Part shown: piece after piece, positions 26,092 to 35,030 of the stretch | How the letters are laid out: each line of letters begins with the position of its first letter | Numbering within the stretch: position 1 is the stretch's first letter | Source of the DNA: Bacteroidales bacterium | Lineage (GTDB): Bacteria > Bacteroidota > Bacteroidia > Bacteroidales > UBA932 | Length of the DNA: 64,000 bases | Assembly: GCA_017630215.1 (NCBI GenBank) | Contig: JAGBVR010000015.1 | Location: 79,782 to 143,781, forward strand | Direction: 5' to 3' | The notes under the pieces: generated by a model | Database searches by the model: none | Seen by the model: only the letters and a program-made list of their open reading frames with translations | Told to the model about the DNA's origin: nothing | Made by a program: the position numbers and the translations under genes

Positions 26092-29000
26092 TTAGAAGTT
26101 GATGTTCAATCCAAGACTTACGTTACGAGTGATAGGATATCTTGCACCTGTAGCAGTTTCAAGCTCAGGATCCCAAAGTTTGAACTCCGAGAATGTAAGG
26201 AGGTTGGTACCTGCCACATACAGTCGCAGAGCCTGGATGCCGGCTTTCTTTGTCCACTTCTTAGGGAATGTATATCCAATCTCGGCATTCTTGAGACGGA
26301 GGAAGCTCATGTCGCGTGTCCAGTAATCAGATGTCTGGACATTGTTGTTCGAACGGGTTGTTCCAAGTCTAGGATATGGAGCATTGACATTCTGGTTGTC
26401 TATAGTCCAGTGATTCTGCGCTACATCCTTGAAAACCTGTCCGGTGAGCTGAGGTGAAGATGACGCACCGTAGAGGTTCGATCCTCCAATCTGACGTGTC
26501 ACATTGTCCACACCGCTGAAGAACACCGAAGCATCGAATCCCTTGTAACCGATGCTGAGACCGAAACCGTAGTTGATCTCTGGTATGGCTGTGTATCCGA
26601 TGGCCACCATATCATACTGATCGACCTGACCGTCTCCGTTGATATCCTTGTACTTGATATCACCAGGCTGAACGTCACCGAATGTCTGCACCGGCCAGTT
26701 GTCGATATCCTCCTGATCCTTGAAGAGACCGCAAGAGATAAGACCCTTTCTCTGGTTGTATGCGAATCCCACATTGCTGAGATACTCCTCCACCGGTGTT
26801 GGCTGGTCATCATAGATGAGGCGGTTACGGTTGAATGTGAAGTTACCTCTTGCAGAAAGTGAAAGACCGTTAGCGAATGTATGGTCATATACCACCGACA
26901 TATCGAAACCTCTGTTGAGCATCTCTCCGATGTTCACATACTGGTCCTTCTGAAGACCGATGGCTGATGGGGTCGACTGACGCATGAGGAAGATACCGTC
27001 ACGATAGTCGCGGAAAAGGTCAGCCTGGATGGTGAGGTCATTGAAGAGGCCGAGCTCGACTCCGACATTGCCCTTTGTAGCCTGCTCCCACTCTACCTCA
27101 GAGTTACCCATCTCGGCAGTTGTGATACCGCCCACTGTGGTGTAACCTGTTGCAGACGAGTTAGGAACTGTACCCCACGCCGCACCTGTTGCTCCTGTAT
27201 TGATGGTAGTATTGTAAGCGAAACGACGGCTTCCTCCGATCTGGTCGTTACCTACCGCACCATAAGATGCCTTGAATTTGAGAAGATTTACTACGTCTGA
27301 GATACTCTCCCACCAAGGCTCGTTGCTGATCATGTAACCCACGGCGACTGCAGGGAAGAAACCGAAACGGTGGCCTGGAGCGAAGTTCTCGGATCCGTTG
27401 TAACCCATATTGAACTCGAAGAAGTAACGATCCTTGTATGAATAGGTTGCGCGTGATGCAACACCCATTGACTTATATGGGAAGGCCGCGATATATGAGC
27501 TTGGATGAGTATGTGAGAGCGAACGCATGCTGTACAGTACCATTGCACTTACACGGTGGGCATAAGCGAACTGACGCTCATAATTCACAGATCCCTCGAA
27601 GTTGATGTAGCGTGTACCGCTGTGTGAGGTGCCGAGTGTGATGTAACCTGCATAGTCATCGATCACCTCGAACTGAAGCGGTCCGAGAGGGTTATCTTCT
27701 GTAGGCTCGCCTCTGCCGATAGCTCTGTACGTCTTTGGCAGGATGCTGCGGTTCAAAGTATTGTTGTTTGTAGCATCGAAAGAGAATGCTATACGGGCTG
27801 TAAGGCCTTCTGTGACAAAATCCGAGAAGTCCTGAGTAAGGGATACTGTAGACTGAGCCACATTACTGCTTGAATTCGAATAACCACGCTCGTTCAAGAG
27901 GTTGTAAGGGTTAGGAGTTCCCTTGATGGAAGCGAGGGTTCCGTCAGAATACTTGAGCGGAATCGCCGTAGGGGTCATCGTCATGGTCTGAGTAAGGAGA
28001 GCATCAAGACCTGCCGCTGGAGAGTTCTTCACTGTGAACTGTGTCGACACATTCATTCCGAGCACTGTCGAAGATGTAAGGTTGATATCCACGTTTGTAC
28101 GGAAGTTGAATCTCTGGTAGCTCATCTGTGCGTCATAACGGTCATTAGCGGCTGTATTGAGGATACCATCTTCCAGATAGTATGAACCACCCACATAGTA
28201 ACGAACGCTCTTTGTACCGCCGGACACACCGATGTTTGCCTTGGTAGTCATCGCCTGGTTCTTGAAGGTCTCGTTCACCCAGTCCACAGCTGGATAAAGG
28301 TCAGGATCGGCTCCAGGAAGTCCCATTTCGGTAGCGAGATATTGTTCTTTCTGATAGGGATTGAAGATCGCAGTCTGGCCGCTGTTAACATACATATTGT
28401 TAAGGAAGTCGATGAACTCGCCTGTGCTTGCCATTTCCGGAAGCTTCACTGGAGAAGTCACACCTGTCTCCACCTTTACAGAAAGCTGAGGCTTTGACTC
28501 AGAACCGCGACGTGTAGTGATGAGAACGATACCGTTCGCACCACGCACACCATAAAGTGCTGTTGCAGAGGCATCTTTAAGAATAGAAAGTGAAGCGATG
28601 TCCTCTGTATCCACCATATCCATGCTACGCTCTACACCATCGACGAGTATAAGAGGTGTGGAATTGGCACCGAAGGTACTCACACCACGGATCCAGAAAT
28701 CAGCGGATGCACCTGGCTCACCGGTCTTCTGGATAGCCACCACACCGGCAAGCTTACCGGCAAGGCTTGTAGAAAGATTACCCTGGCTCTGAGCGAGGGT
28801 TCCCATATCGACGGTACTGATGGATCCGATCACGGAAGCCTTTCTCTGAGTACCGTATGCCACCTTCACGACTCCATCGAGTTCGTTGGCGGCAGGAACA
28901 AGTTTGATTGTAAGCTTAGTCTGGTCACCGACTTTCACCTCCTCGTCAAGATATCCGAGGAATGAAGCCACGAGCACGTCAGAAGGAGATACAGAGATAT

Positions 29001-29205
29001 TGAATCGTCCCTGGTCGTCTGTCATAGCACCACGGGTCTCTCCTTTCACTACAACGTATGCTCCGGCGATTCCTGTATCAGTTTCATCCAGGATGACACC
29101 GGTGACATTTCTGTCCTGCGCAAAGGCGGAAAGCATTGCACAAGCGGACACAAGGCAGAGTGCGAACACTTTCCTGAGTCCATTAATACGTTTTGTCAGC
29201 ATCAT
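26092..29205 (-). CDS. susC-like: SusC/RagA-family TonB-linked outer-membrane transporter
   Basis: 1037 residues. Signal peptide to about residue 29, then a CarboxypepD-regulatory-like domain (VTGVILDETDTGIAGAYVVV, about 33-110), a TonB plug (ASVIGSISTVDMG and GVRGANGIVLITTRRG, about 125-235) and a 22-strand barrel ending in NVSLGLNINF with a terminal Phe. With SusD it imports oligosaccharides into the periplasm using TonB energy. No N-terminal STN domain is present, so it is not the sensor type that signals to anti-sigma factors. Two adjacent ATGs at 29205 and 29202 are possible starts. Confidence 0.96.
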   Translation of the reverse strand: MMLTKRINGLRKVFALCLVSACAMLSAFAQDRNVTGVILDETDTGIAGAYVVVKGETRGAMTDDQGRFNISVSPSDVLVASFLGYLDEEVKVGDQTKLTIKLVPAANELDGVVKVAYGTQRKASVIGSISTVDMGTLAQSQGNLSTSLAGKLAGVVAIQKTGEPGASADFWIRGVSTFGANSTPLILVDGVERSMDMVDTEDIASLSILKDASATALYGVRGANGIVLITTRRGSESKPQLSVKVETGVTSPVKLPEMASTGEFIDFLNNMYVNSGQTAIFNPYQKEQYLATEMGLPGADPDLYPAVDWVNETFKNQAMTTKANIGVSGGTKSVRYYVGGSYYLEDGILNTAANDRYDAQMSYQRFNFRTNVDINLTSSTVLGMNVSTQFTVKNSPAAGLDALLTQTMTMTPTAIPLKYSDGTLASIKGTPNPYNLLNERGYSNSSSNVAQSTVSLTQDFSDFVTEGLTARIAFSFDATNNNTLNRSILPKTYRAIGRGEPTEDNPLGPLQFEVIDDYAGYITLGTSHSGTRYINFEGSVNYERQFAYAHRVSAMVLYSMRSLSHTHPSSYIAAFPYKSMGVASRATYSYKDRYFFEFNMGYNGSENFAPGHRFGFFPAVAVGYMISNEPWWESISDVVNLLKFKASYGAVGNDQIGGSRRFAYNTTINTGATGAAWGTVPNSSATGYTTVGGITTAEMGNSEVEWEQATKGNVGVELGLFNDLTIQADLFRDYRDGIFLMRQSTPSAIGLQKDQYVNIGEMLNRGFDMSVVYDHTFANGLSLSARGNFTFNRNRLIYDDQPTPVEEYLSNVGFAYNQRKGLISCGLFKDQEDIDNWPVQTFGDVQPGDIKYKDINGDGQVDQYDMVAIGYTAIPEINYGFGLSIGYKGFDASVFFSGVDNVTRQIGGSNLYGASSSPQLTGQVFKDVAQNHWTIDNQNVNAPYPRLGTTRSNNNVQTSDYWTRDMSFLRLKNAEIGYTFPKKWTKKAGIQALRLYVAGTNLLTFSEFKLWDPELETATGARYPITRNVSLGLNINF

Positions 29206-29239
29206 AATAAGGTTAGTTAATATTTTGTTTTTAATTTAT

Positions 29240-30118
29240 TTACAACGAAGTGACTCCTACCAGTACAGTACCCTGGATATCATCCAAAACAGAAATCTGC
29301 ACCTTTTCCGGAAGGCCCTTTCTTATCTCCTCTTCCATAAGGTCGAACGATCTGGCGATCTGTCCGGCGAAAAAGAGATGCCTGACTCCCAAGTTCTCCA
29401 GGGTCTGGCGTGCACCGCAGACATAATGTCGGGCGGCTGTCCGGAAAGCTTCCTGAGCCTTCATGTCGCCTGTCCTTGCCTTTGCGGCGATTTCCTTCAC
29501 ATCTTCTCCTGGCTGAAGAACACCGCCCATCTGGTCATAGAAGCGCAGAATCGCTCTTCTGGAAACGAAATCTTCCAGAATACCTCCTTCATACGGAGCA
29601 TTCCAGAGATTCACTGCCGGAGATCCTGTCGGGGATTTCTGAATAACGCCGTCCACTGCGTATGCGAAGCCAAGTCCTGTTCCGAATGTAGAAATGGCCA
29701 CATTGCCTTTTCTGAATGATTCATCCGCTGTCAGAGCACCCAGAAGGGCTCCATTCACATCGTGCACGAATGCAAGGCGGACCTGCGGACCGATGACATC
29801 GCCGAGAATTTCACGGAAGGAACGTCCGTAGACCGAAGCGAACTTATGCTTCATCATAAAGACACCTTGAGCATAGTCAAAGGGGCCTGGCAATGCGGCA
29901 CACACAGCTTCGACCGTGTGTCCGGCCTCTTGCGCACGCCTCACCTGCAGGGACACCGCTTCCTTGAAAGAAGCTTCAATCTCCTGTGCAGTTCCACCGG
30001 ACAATATCGGAATGGTCTCGAAAGTCCCCTCGACAGCGCCTTGCCCGGCGATGCCAAGGGACGACTTGACAAATGTGCCTCCGACATCCAGAAGGACTAT
30101 GCGTGCATTACTTCTCAT
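29240..30118 (-). CDS. ROK-family sugar kinase-like protein
   Basis: 292 residues from ATG 30118; the upstream open frame lies inside the preceding gene. It has the ROK phosphate loop (IVLLDVGGTFVKSSLG) and FGTGLGFAYAVDG. The usual zinc motif (GHxxxxxxxxCxCGxxGC) is missing; the corresponding region reads NAPYEGGILEDFVSRRAI, without cysteines. The expected END-type catalytic Asp is probably that in FVHDVNGALLG. It has no N-terminal helix-turn-helix, so it is more likely a kinase than a repressor. The start overlaps the upstream ManA-like gene by 11 bases. It would phosphorylate a sugar released by this system; which one is unknown. Confidence 0.8.
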   Translation of the reverse strand: MRSNARIVLLDVGGTFVKSSLGIAGQGAVEGTFETIPILSGGTAQEIEASFKEAVSLQVRRAQEAGHTVEAVCAALPGPFDYAQGVFMMKHKFASVYGRSFREILGDVIGPQVRLAFVHDVNGALLGALTADESFRKGNVAISTFGTGLGFAYAVDGVIQKSPTGSPAVNLWNAPYEGGILEDFVSRRAILRFYDQMGGVLQPGEDVKEIAAKARTGDMKAQEAFRTAARHYVCGARQTLENLGVRHLFFAGQIARSFDLMEEEIRKGLPEKVQISVLDDIQGTVLVGVTSL

Positions 30119-31979
30119 CGTTTTCAAATCCCTCGCGAAGTGTAGTCTTGTGGATGCTGATAGGCTCCTTGCCAAGGTTCTCCACAACATATCTGCCCAT
30201 ATCGGCAGGAACACATACGATATCCATGAAATCCATATCATAATAGCGTTCAGGATACTCTACACTGCGGACGCGCGCTCTGTCACCGTCCACAAGGGTA
30301 AGCACATGGAACTTCTCGTTCCTGGTATCCTGCTCGCACATTTTCTCGAACTCGAGGCGACGGAGCGAGATATACATCTGAGGGTTCTCACCGAGGATAT
30401 ACTCCTTCCAGCCCTCGCCCTCTGCGTCAAGACGCGGCTTCTGGACGATGTAGTCCTTGTTTTCAGGGTCGTGGATAGCCGAGTATCTTCTCTCCTGGTT
30501 TACAACCTCCTCGCCGAGCTTTGTGTGGATAGGACGCTGCTTGCCATCGAAATCCAGACGAAGGTAGTCGTACATCTTGTAGGTATACGAACCTATGGTA
30601 AGCGAACCGATCTCAAGAATCACCTGGTTTCGACCGCTTGAGTGGATTGTTCCAGCAGGAAGCATCACCTGAAGACCAGGTACAGATGGTTCGTAGCTTA
30701 CATACTTCTCATAGTCGCACGGGATCTTCTTTGTATCAGCATCTTCGATCTCCTTGAAGAACTGAGGAATGTCGGCGTCATCTCGGAATCCGATGTATGT
30801 CTTCGCATCCTGACCGGTCACAACCACATAGTAGCTTTCGTCCTGACGACCGAACTCGTTGTAGTTCTCGACATTGTACTTTCCGCCTGAGTGACACTGG
30901 ATGGACATGTTACCGGTCGAGTGGTATGAGTCATCCCAGTTGAAACGGATAGGGAAATATCCCTGGTATTTTGCTACAGCCTTCTCTCCCATGAGATTGA
31001 CACCCTCCTTATGTACGAATGAGCAGTAATTGATGTCGAGCATCTCCTTTCCTGCCTCCACGAGGACACTGACCTCCATCGGAATGAAGTCGAACACCCA
31101 AGCGGCATTCTTCATCTGCTCAGGAAGATTGCGGTATTTCTTCATATATGAGCCGCCCCATACACCCTCAAGGTAGCAAGGCTTTGCACGGAACGGATAC
31201 TTGACAAGCTCTGAGCAGATGTCTGCAAATGATTCGAAAGGCATCATCTGAAGCTTTTTCGGATCATTGTCAAGGAAGTAGAAGTCCGGAACATTGTTCT
31301 TCCAGAGGTCCTTTCTGAGCTGGACCGCGCACTCGAAGTCGCAGTAGTAGCAACGACGGATGATACGGTTTATGATACCCGGACGATCCTTGCCGATATT
31401 GGCATATTCTCCGCCTCTGATACGGAGCATCGTCTTCATCGGAGTGATATCGAACCAGCACTTTATGTCATACATATCACGGAATTCCGGAATCATACTG
31501 CCGTATCCGGCTACGACAACGAGCTTGCCGGGAGTCTTCATCGAAGGTACGCTCTTCTGGAAATCAGCCACCTTAGCCTCGTCAAAAAGACCGATATAGC
31601 CACCGTGGTAAAGCTTTCCGAAAAGAAGTGTAGGGTCGATCTTAGTATCCCATATAAGAAGAGGGTCGATCATTTCGTCGATTTCCTTGCCCGGCTTGAG
31701 AACAGCCTTGAGGGAATCCACCACCTCGAATTCGACACCGTTGATGACGCATTCGCGCGCAAGAAGGTTTAGGAAAAGATTCCAGTCTGCTGTCGTATAT
31801 CCGTCGATTCCGACGATTACACCTTCAGACTTTATTCTGTCTGCGAGGTTTGCTACAAATTTCTTTGCGACATTAGGAGTTCCTCCTGTCACGATTGACT
31901 CGATTGTCTTTTCTGAAAGTTTCGGTCTGTTGATCGGCTTCGGATCATCAAACGGAAACGGGTTGTACATAAAACTCAT
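30108..31979 (-). CDS. ManA-like (class I mannose-6-phosphate isomerase-type) protein with extra N-terminal domain
   Basis: 623 residues, about twice the length of a usual ManA. The C-terminal half has cupin features of class I phosphomannose isomerases: MSIQCHSGGKYN (a QxH metal motif), GRQDESYYVV and LPAGTIHSSGRNQVILEIG. The first 270 residues form a separate alpha/beta domain (GVIVGIDGYTTADWNLFLNL, LVVVAGYGSMIPEF) reminiscent of a nucleotide-kinase fold, but without a clear P-loop. It probably interconverts aldose and ketose sugars or their phosphates in the cytoplasm. It sits between an isomerase-like gene and the ROK gene and overlaps the latter by 11 bases. Confidence 0.7.
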   Translation of the reverse strand: MSFMYNPFPFDDPKPINRPKLSEKTIESIVTGGTPNVAKKFVANLADRIKSEGVIVGIDGYTTADWNLFLNLLARECVINGVEFEVVDSLKAVLKPGKEIDEMIDPLLIWDTKIDPTLLFGKLYHGGYIGLFDEAKVADFQKSVPSMKTPGKLVVVAGYGSMIPEFRDMYDIKCWFDITPMKTMLRIRGGEYANIGKDRPGIINRIIRRCYYCDFECAVQLRKDLWKNNVPDFYFLDNDPKKLQMMPFESFADICSELVKYPFRAKPCYLEGVWGGSYMKKYRNLPEQMKNAAWVFDFIPMEVSVLVEAGKEMLDINYCSFVHKEGVNLMGEKAVAKYQGYFPIRFNWDDSYHSTGNMSIQCHSGGKYNVENYNEFGRQDESYYVVVTGQDAKTYIGFRDDADIPQFFKEIEDADTKKIPCDYEKYVSYEPSVPGLQVMLPAGTIHSSGRNQVILEIGSLTIGSYTYKMYDYLRLDFDGKQRPIHTKLGEEVVNQERRYSAIHDPENKDYIVQKPRLDAEGEGWKEYILGENPQMYISLRRLEFEKMCEQDTRNEKFHVLTLVDGDRARVRSVEYPERYYDMDFMDIVCVPADMGRYVVENLGKEPISIHKTTLREGFENDEK

Positions 31980-32033
31980 TATCTTATACCTTTAAATTTT
32001 CAATTCAATATTGTCTCAGCTTGGAATGTTCCC

Positions 32034-33497
32034 TTATTTGATATTATAAAATTCAAAACCCATGATCTCGGCGAAGTCTTCCAGCTCCTTACGCCAGTCG
32101 CCATCGACGATGGCGTAATGCTGTGTAGCCCCGATGCGCAGAACCTGTTCCCAGAGCTGCTTCACAGGCACTACCGGCTTGAAGATGGTATGGCTGTAAG
32201 TAGCAAGGAGATGCTTCTTGTCGCTCTGTGGTGTATCCTGTTCTGAAAGGCTCTCGGCAAGGAAAGTGATCAGCTTATATTTGCCGTTCTCCTCATAAAG
32301 GCCTGCGACAGTCTTCATTCCCGGGCTGAAACGATACCATGCGAAAGGAGCTCCGGCATACTTCCAATGCGTCTTTGCAAAACGTACATCACGTGAAATG
32401 ATGACATTCTCCTGCCACTGAGGATCATTGTGGTCGTTAGGACCGGCATGACCGCCTGCGAATGTACCGAAATCGTCCTCGATGTGGAACGGCTCCACGA
32501 AATTGACATTCCTGCCTGTCATAAGCTTGAGGACATATGTGATGATTCCTGCTCCGATATCTGCCTCAGGTACAAGAACGCTTACATTTTCATTGAACCA
32601 CTGCGGATAGAAACCTGCCCTGCATCCGGCCGTCTTGAAAGTAGCCTGGTCGATGTCGTTATAAACATAACAGTCGATGTCATTCTTTTCAGCAAGCTTC
32701 TTGATACCGAGGGTAGCTTTCACGCATCCTATGAACTTGTCATATTCCACATCCTCCATCATCTTATACTTGGCGGTAAGCTCGTCCGCATAGGCCTTCA
32801 CTTCCTCATCCGTCAGGTTATCGATCTCGATGCCGTAGTCGCTGTAAGGGAGGTAGTGAACCTCCGGACCTATCTTTGTGAAGAGGTCGTAATTGTCAAT
32901 GTAGGTGCTCCACATTGCCTCGTTCATATTGGCCATAAGGCCGACATTTGATTTGCGGAGGATAGCACGGGTCCTTGCGGCATTGGCATAGATGCGGAGC
33001 TTCTCAGTCACCTGCTCACGTGTGCCCATGATGGTCTTGACGTTCTTGCGAGGAACTCTCCTCACACTGCCGGATGCCTCAAGCGAACCGACAAGCGTAC
33101 CTGCACAGAGATAATCCACGAAGTCGTCCTCATCAAGAGTGGTTTCGAATGTCATCTTCGGCTTGGCTGCGTTACAGAAAATGATAGGAATTTCAGGGCA
33201 ATCACGGAGGAATCTGATCCATGTGAAATCCTCGCTCCATGACAGAAATTCGGCATAGATGAAGTCTACCTTCTCTGCATAGAAAAGGTCCATCGCCTTC
33301 TGGGCATCCTCTCTTTCGTAGGTTATGCCGGGATATACAACATCAAGGAAGTCCATAGTACCCAGGATTTCCTTGACAGCTTTCTCTTTTCTTTCTCCGT
33401 ATGTTCCGCGCTGCGGACCAGACAGGTTCTTGAATCTTGGTGAAGCTATAAGCAGTACACCTGCTTTCGGCTTCCTTGCTTTTAATTCAGGTTTCAT
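32034..33497 (-). CDS. L-fucose/L-arabinose isomerase-family protein
   Basis: 487 residues with no signal peptide, so cytoplasmic. The fold pattern matches the FucI/AraA superfamily: an N-terminal Rossmann-like part (GVLLIASPRFKNL), a middle region with CYVYNDIDQATFK, and a C-terminal part with VNFVEPFHIEDDFGTFAGGH and LRIGATQHYAIVDGD, where Glu, Asp and His would bind the metal. It does not look like canonical FucI or AraA in detail, so the true substrate is open. The gene is second in the operon, between an MFS permease and the ManA-like gene, indicating that an imported monosaccharide is isomerised. Confidence 0.8.
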   Translation of the reverse strand: MKPELKARKPKAGVLLIASPRFKNLSGPQRGTYGERKEKAVKEILGTMDFLDVVYPGITYEREDAQKAMDLFYAEKVDFIYAEFLSWSEDFTWIRFLRDCPEIPIIFCNAAKPKMTFETTLDEDDFVDYLCAGTLVGSLEASGSVRRVPRKNVKTIMGTREQVTEKLRIYANAARTRAILRKSNVGLMANMNEAMWSTYIDNYDLFTKIGPEVHYLPYSDYGIEIDNLTDEEVKAYADELTAKYKMMEDVEYDKFIGCVKATLGIKKLAEKNDIDCYVYNDIDQATFKTAGCRAGFYPQWFNENVSVLVPEADIGAGIITYVLKLMTGRNVNFVEPFHIEDDFGTFAGGHAGPNDHNDPQWQENVIISRDVRFAKTHWKYAGAPFAWYRFSPGMKTVAGLYEENGKYKLITFLAESLSEQDTPQSDKKHLLATYSHTIFKPVVPVKQLWEQVLRIGATQHYAIVDGDWRKELEDFAEIMGFEFYNIK

Positions 33498-33502
33498 TAT
33501 AG

Positions 33503-34774
33503 TTACTTTTTGATCTTGTCATAATCCTTCTGATAACTGGTCTTGCTTACGATCAGCATCAGGATACCGCAGAGAACCCATACGGCTCCAAGCACAGGGA
33601 AAGTAGCCGAAAGGCTTCCCATACTGTCCTTCATCGCACCGAGGATAACAGGAGCAAGCGCTCCGACAGCAAAGCCGGTAGTGATGAGCGCACTCGAGCA
33701 GGAAGCATGAAGTCTTGCGGGGGTCACATCATATAATACTGTATAAATGTTCGCATCAAAGAACGCTCTGAAGAAGCCCCAGCCGGCAAAGCAGAAGTAA
33801 ACAGCCCAGAGAGCCATGTCACCGTTCACGAAGAAGAGGAATGCGGCGCCAAGGATGAGGCCTATACCCTGAATCACCATACGTACCTTACGGTCACGTA
33901 CTGCGATCTTATCAGAAAGAGTACCTGCGAGAAGGACTCCGGCAAATGCGGCCGCATATGTCCAGAACATTGAATTGAATCCTGCGACAGCCTGCGTCTG
34001 ACCGAACTCCTCCTGAAGGAATGCCGGAACCCAGGTCATGTAACCGGTGATCACGAAGATGAATCCGCTGAAGCCGACAGTGAGCACCAGGGCTGTAGGA
34101 GTGGTGAAGACGGTCTTGAATCCATCAAAGATGCCTGGCTTAGACTGCTCGACTTCGCTTGAAATCACAGCACTGCCTTCATTTCCAGCCTGACCGGCAG
34201 CCTCCTTCTTGTCCTTCAGACGGATGGCCATGACGATGCCCCAGATGATACCCGCGGCACCGAATATGATGAATGAATACTGCCAGCCAAGCTTGTCAGC
34301 GATATAACCCGCCAGCCAGCCGGCCAGAATAACACCTACATAATAAGAAGTCTGATGGATCGACATCGCCCGAGCTCTTGTATCGGTATGATATTGTCCC
34401 AGAAGCGAATAATTGGCCGGACCGAAGAAGGCCTCTCCTCCTCCGGTAGCAACGCTTCGCATAAGAATGAGCATTACCACTCCGGTAGCAAGTCCGGTGA
34501 ACATCGTAGCGACGCTCCAGAAAATAATGGCAATCGTAGTTACCCACTTGCGACTGAGACGGTCGCCTGCCATTCCTCCCAGAGGCACCATACAAGCATA
34601 GCAGAGGTTGAAGATAGTCGCGATCAGACCGACAGAGGTGTCTGTAAGATGGAGAGAATCGCGGATTGCCGGAAGGACTGTATTGAAGACCTGACGGTCT
34701 GCCTGATTGAGAAGATAAGCCATCCAGAGCAAGCCCAGAACCTCCCATTTGTAATACTTGTGCAGTGCTTTCAT
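33503..34774 (-). CDS. MFS transporter (sugar or sugar-acid type)
   Basis: 423 residues with about 12 transmembrane helices and the MFS signature between helices 2 and 3 (GGMAGDRLSRKWV). The N-terminal NQADRQVFNTVLPAI resembles the sugar-phosphate/hexuronate (ACS) branch. It probably carries the final monosaccharide across the inner membrane. It is the first gene of the ten-gene minus-strand operon, 5 bases before the isomerase gene, and is driven by a promoter at 34821-34850 with an operator-like element at its start. Confidence 0.88.
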   Translation of the reverse strand: MKALHKYYKWEVLGLLWMAYLLNQADRQVFNTVLPAIRDSLHLTDTSVGLIATIFNLCYACMVPLGGMAGDRLSRKWVTTIAIIFWSVATMFTGLATGVVMLILMRSVATGGGEAFFGPANYSLLGQYHTDTRARAMSIHQTSYYVGVILAGWLAGYIADKLGWQYSFIIFGAAGIIWGIVMAIRLKDKKEAAGQAGNEGSAVISSEVEQSKPGIFDGFKTVFTTPTALVLTVGFSGFIFVITGYMTWVPAFLQEEFGQTQAVAGFNSMFWTYAAAFAGVLLAGTLSDKIAVRDRKVRMVIQGIGLILGAAFLFFVNGDMALWAVYFCFAGWGFFRAFFDANIYTVLYDVTPARLHASCSSALITTGFAVGALAPVILGAMKDSMGSLSATFPVLGAVWVLCGILMLIVSKTSYQKDYDKIKK

Positions 34775-34802
34775 ATGTCGAAAAATGAGGATTTTAAATT
34801 AT

Positions 34803-34869
34803 GTGTGGTGTAGTGTGGTGCAAAAGTACGGAAATTCTTGCAAATTCCAATACAATTTTAGTATTTTTG
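34803..34869. promoter_or_regulatory. Divergent promoters with putative GntR operator
   Basis: Minus strand: -7 TACTTTTG (34828-34821) and -33 TTG (34850-34848), spacing 19. Plus strand: -33 TTG (34838-34840) and -7 TATTTTTG (34862-34869), spacing 21. An exact-phase 10-base direct repeat, GTGTGGTGTA-GTGTGGTGCA (34803-34822), abuts the minus-strand -7 box. It resembles the elements at 11841 and 14161, and so probably binds the GntR-family protein. Confidence 0.65.
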
Positions 34870-34889
34870 CCCCGTAAAATAAGTTTGCA

Positions 34890-35012
34890 ATGAAAATATA
34901 CCAGACTCCAATCATAGAAATCATTGAAATCCTCTCAGAAGGCCGCATACTCTCCGGAAGTACAGGAGAATCCTACAACGATCAGGAAGACTTCGGAGGT
35001 ATATGGTCATGA
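34890..35012 (+). CDS. 40-residue YxTP/EG/GIW peptide, family member 1
   Basis: The peptide starts MKIYQTPIIEIIEI, has a central SEGRILSGS and ends GGIWS. It shares YQTPxI, the EG turn, a following Ser and a near-terminal Trp with peptides at 49442 and 58465. No signal peptide or membrane segment is visible; the C-terminal half is acidic and Gly-rich. A promoter with good -33/-7 boxes lies 21 bases upstream. The next gene, a fimbrillin-like plus DUF4855 lipoprotein, starts 18 bases downstream. I recognise no named family. It could be a leader, a secreted signal, a modified-peptide precursor or a small partner of the lipoprotein. Confidence 0.65.
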   Translation: MKIYQTPIIEIIEILSEGRILSGSTGESYNDQEDFGGIWS

Positions 35013-35030
35013 AGATTAAAATCTGAAGAA

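Noticed and set aside
29240-30118. ROK-type transcriptional repressor
   Set aside because: There is no N-terminal DNA-binding domain. The start at 30118 leads directly into the kinase phosphate loop.
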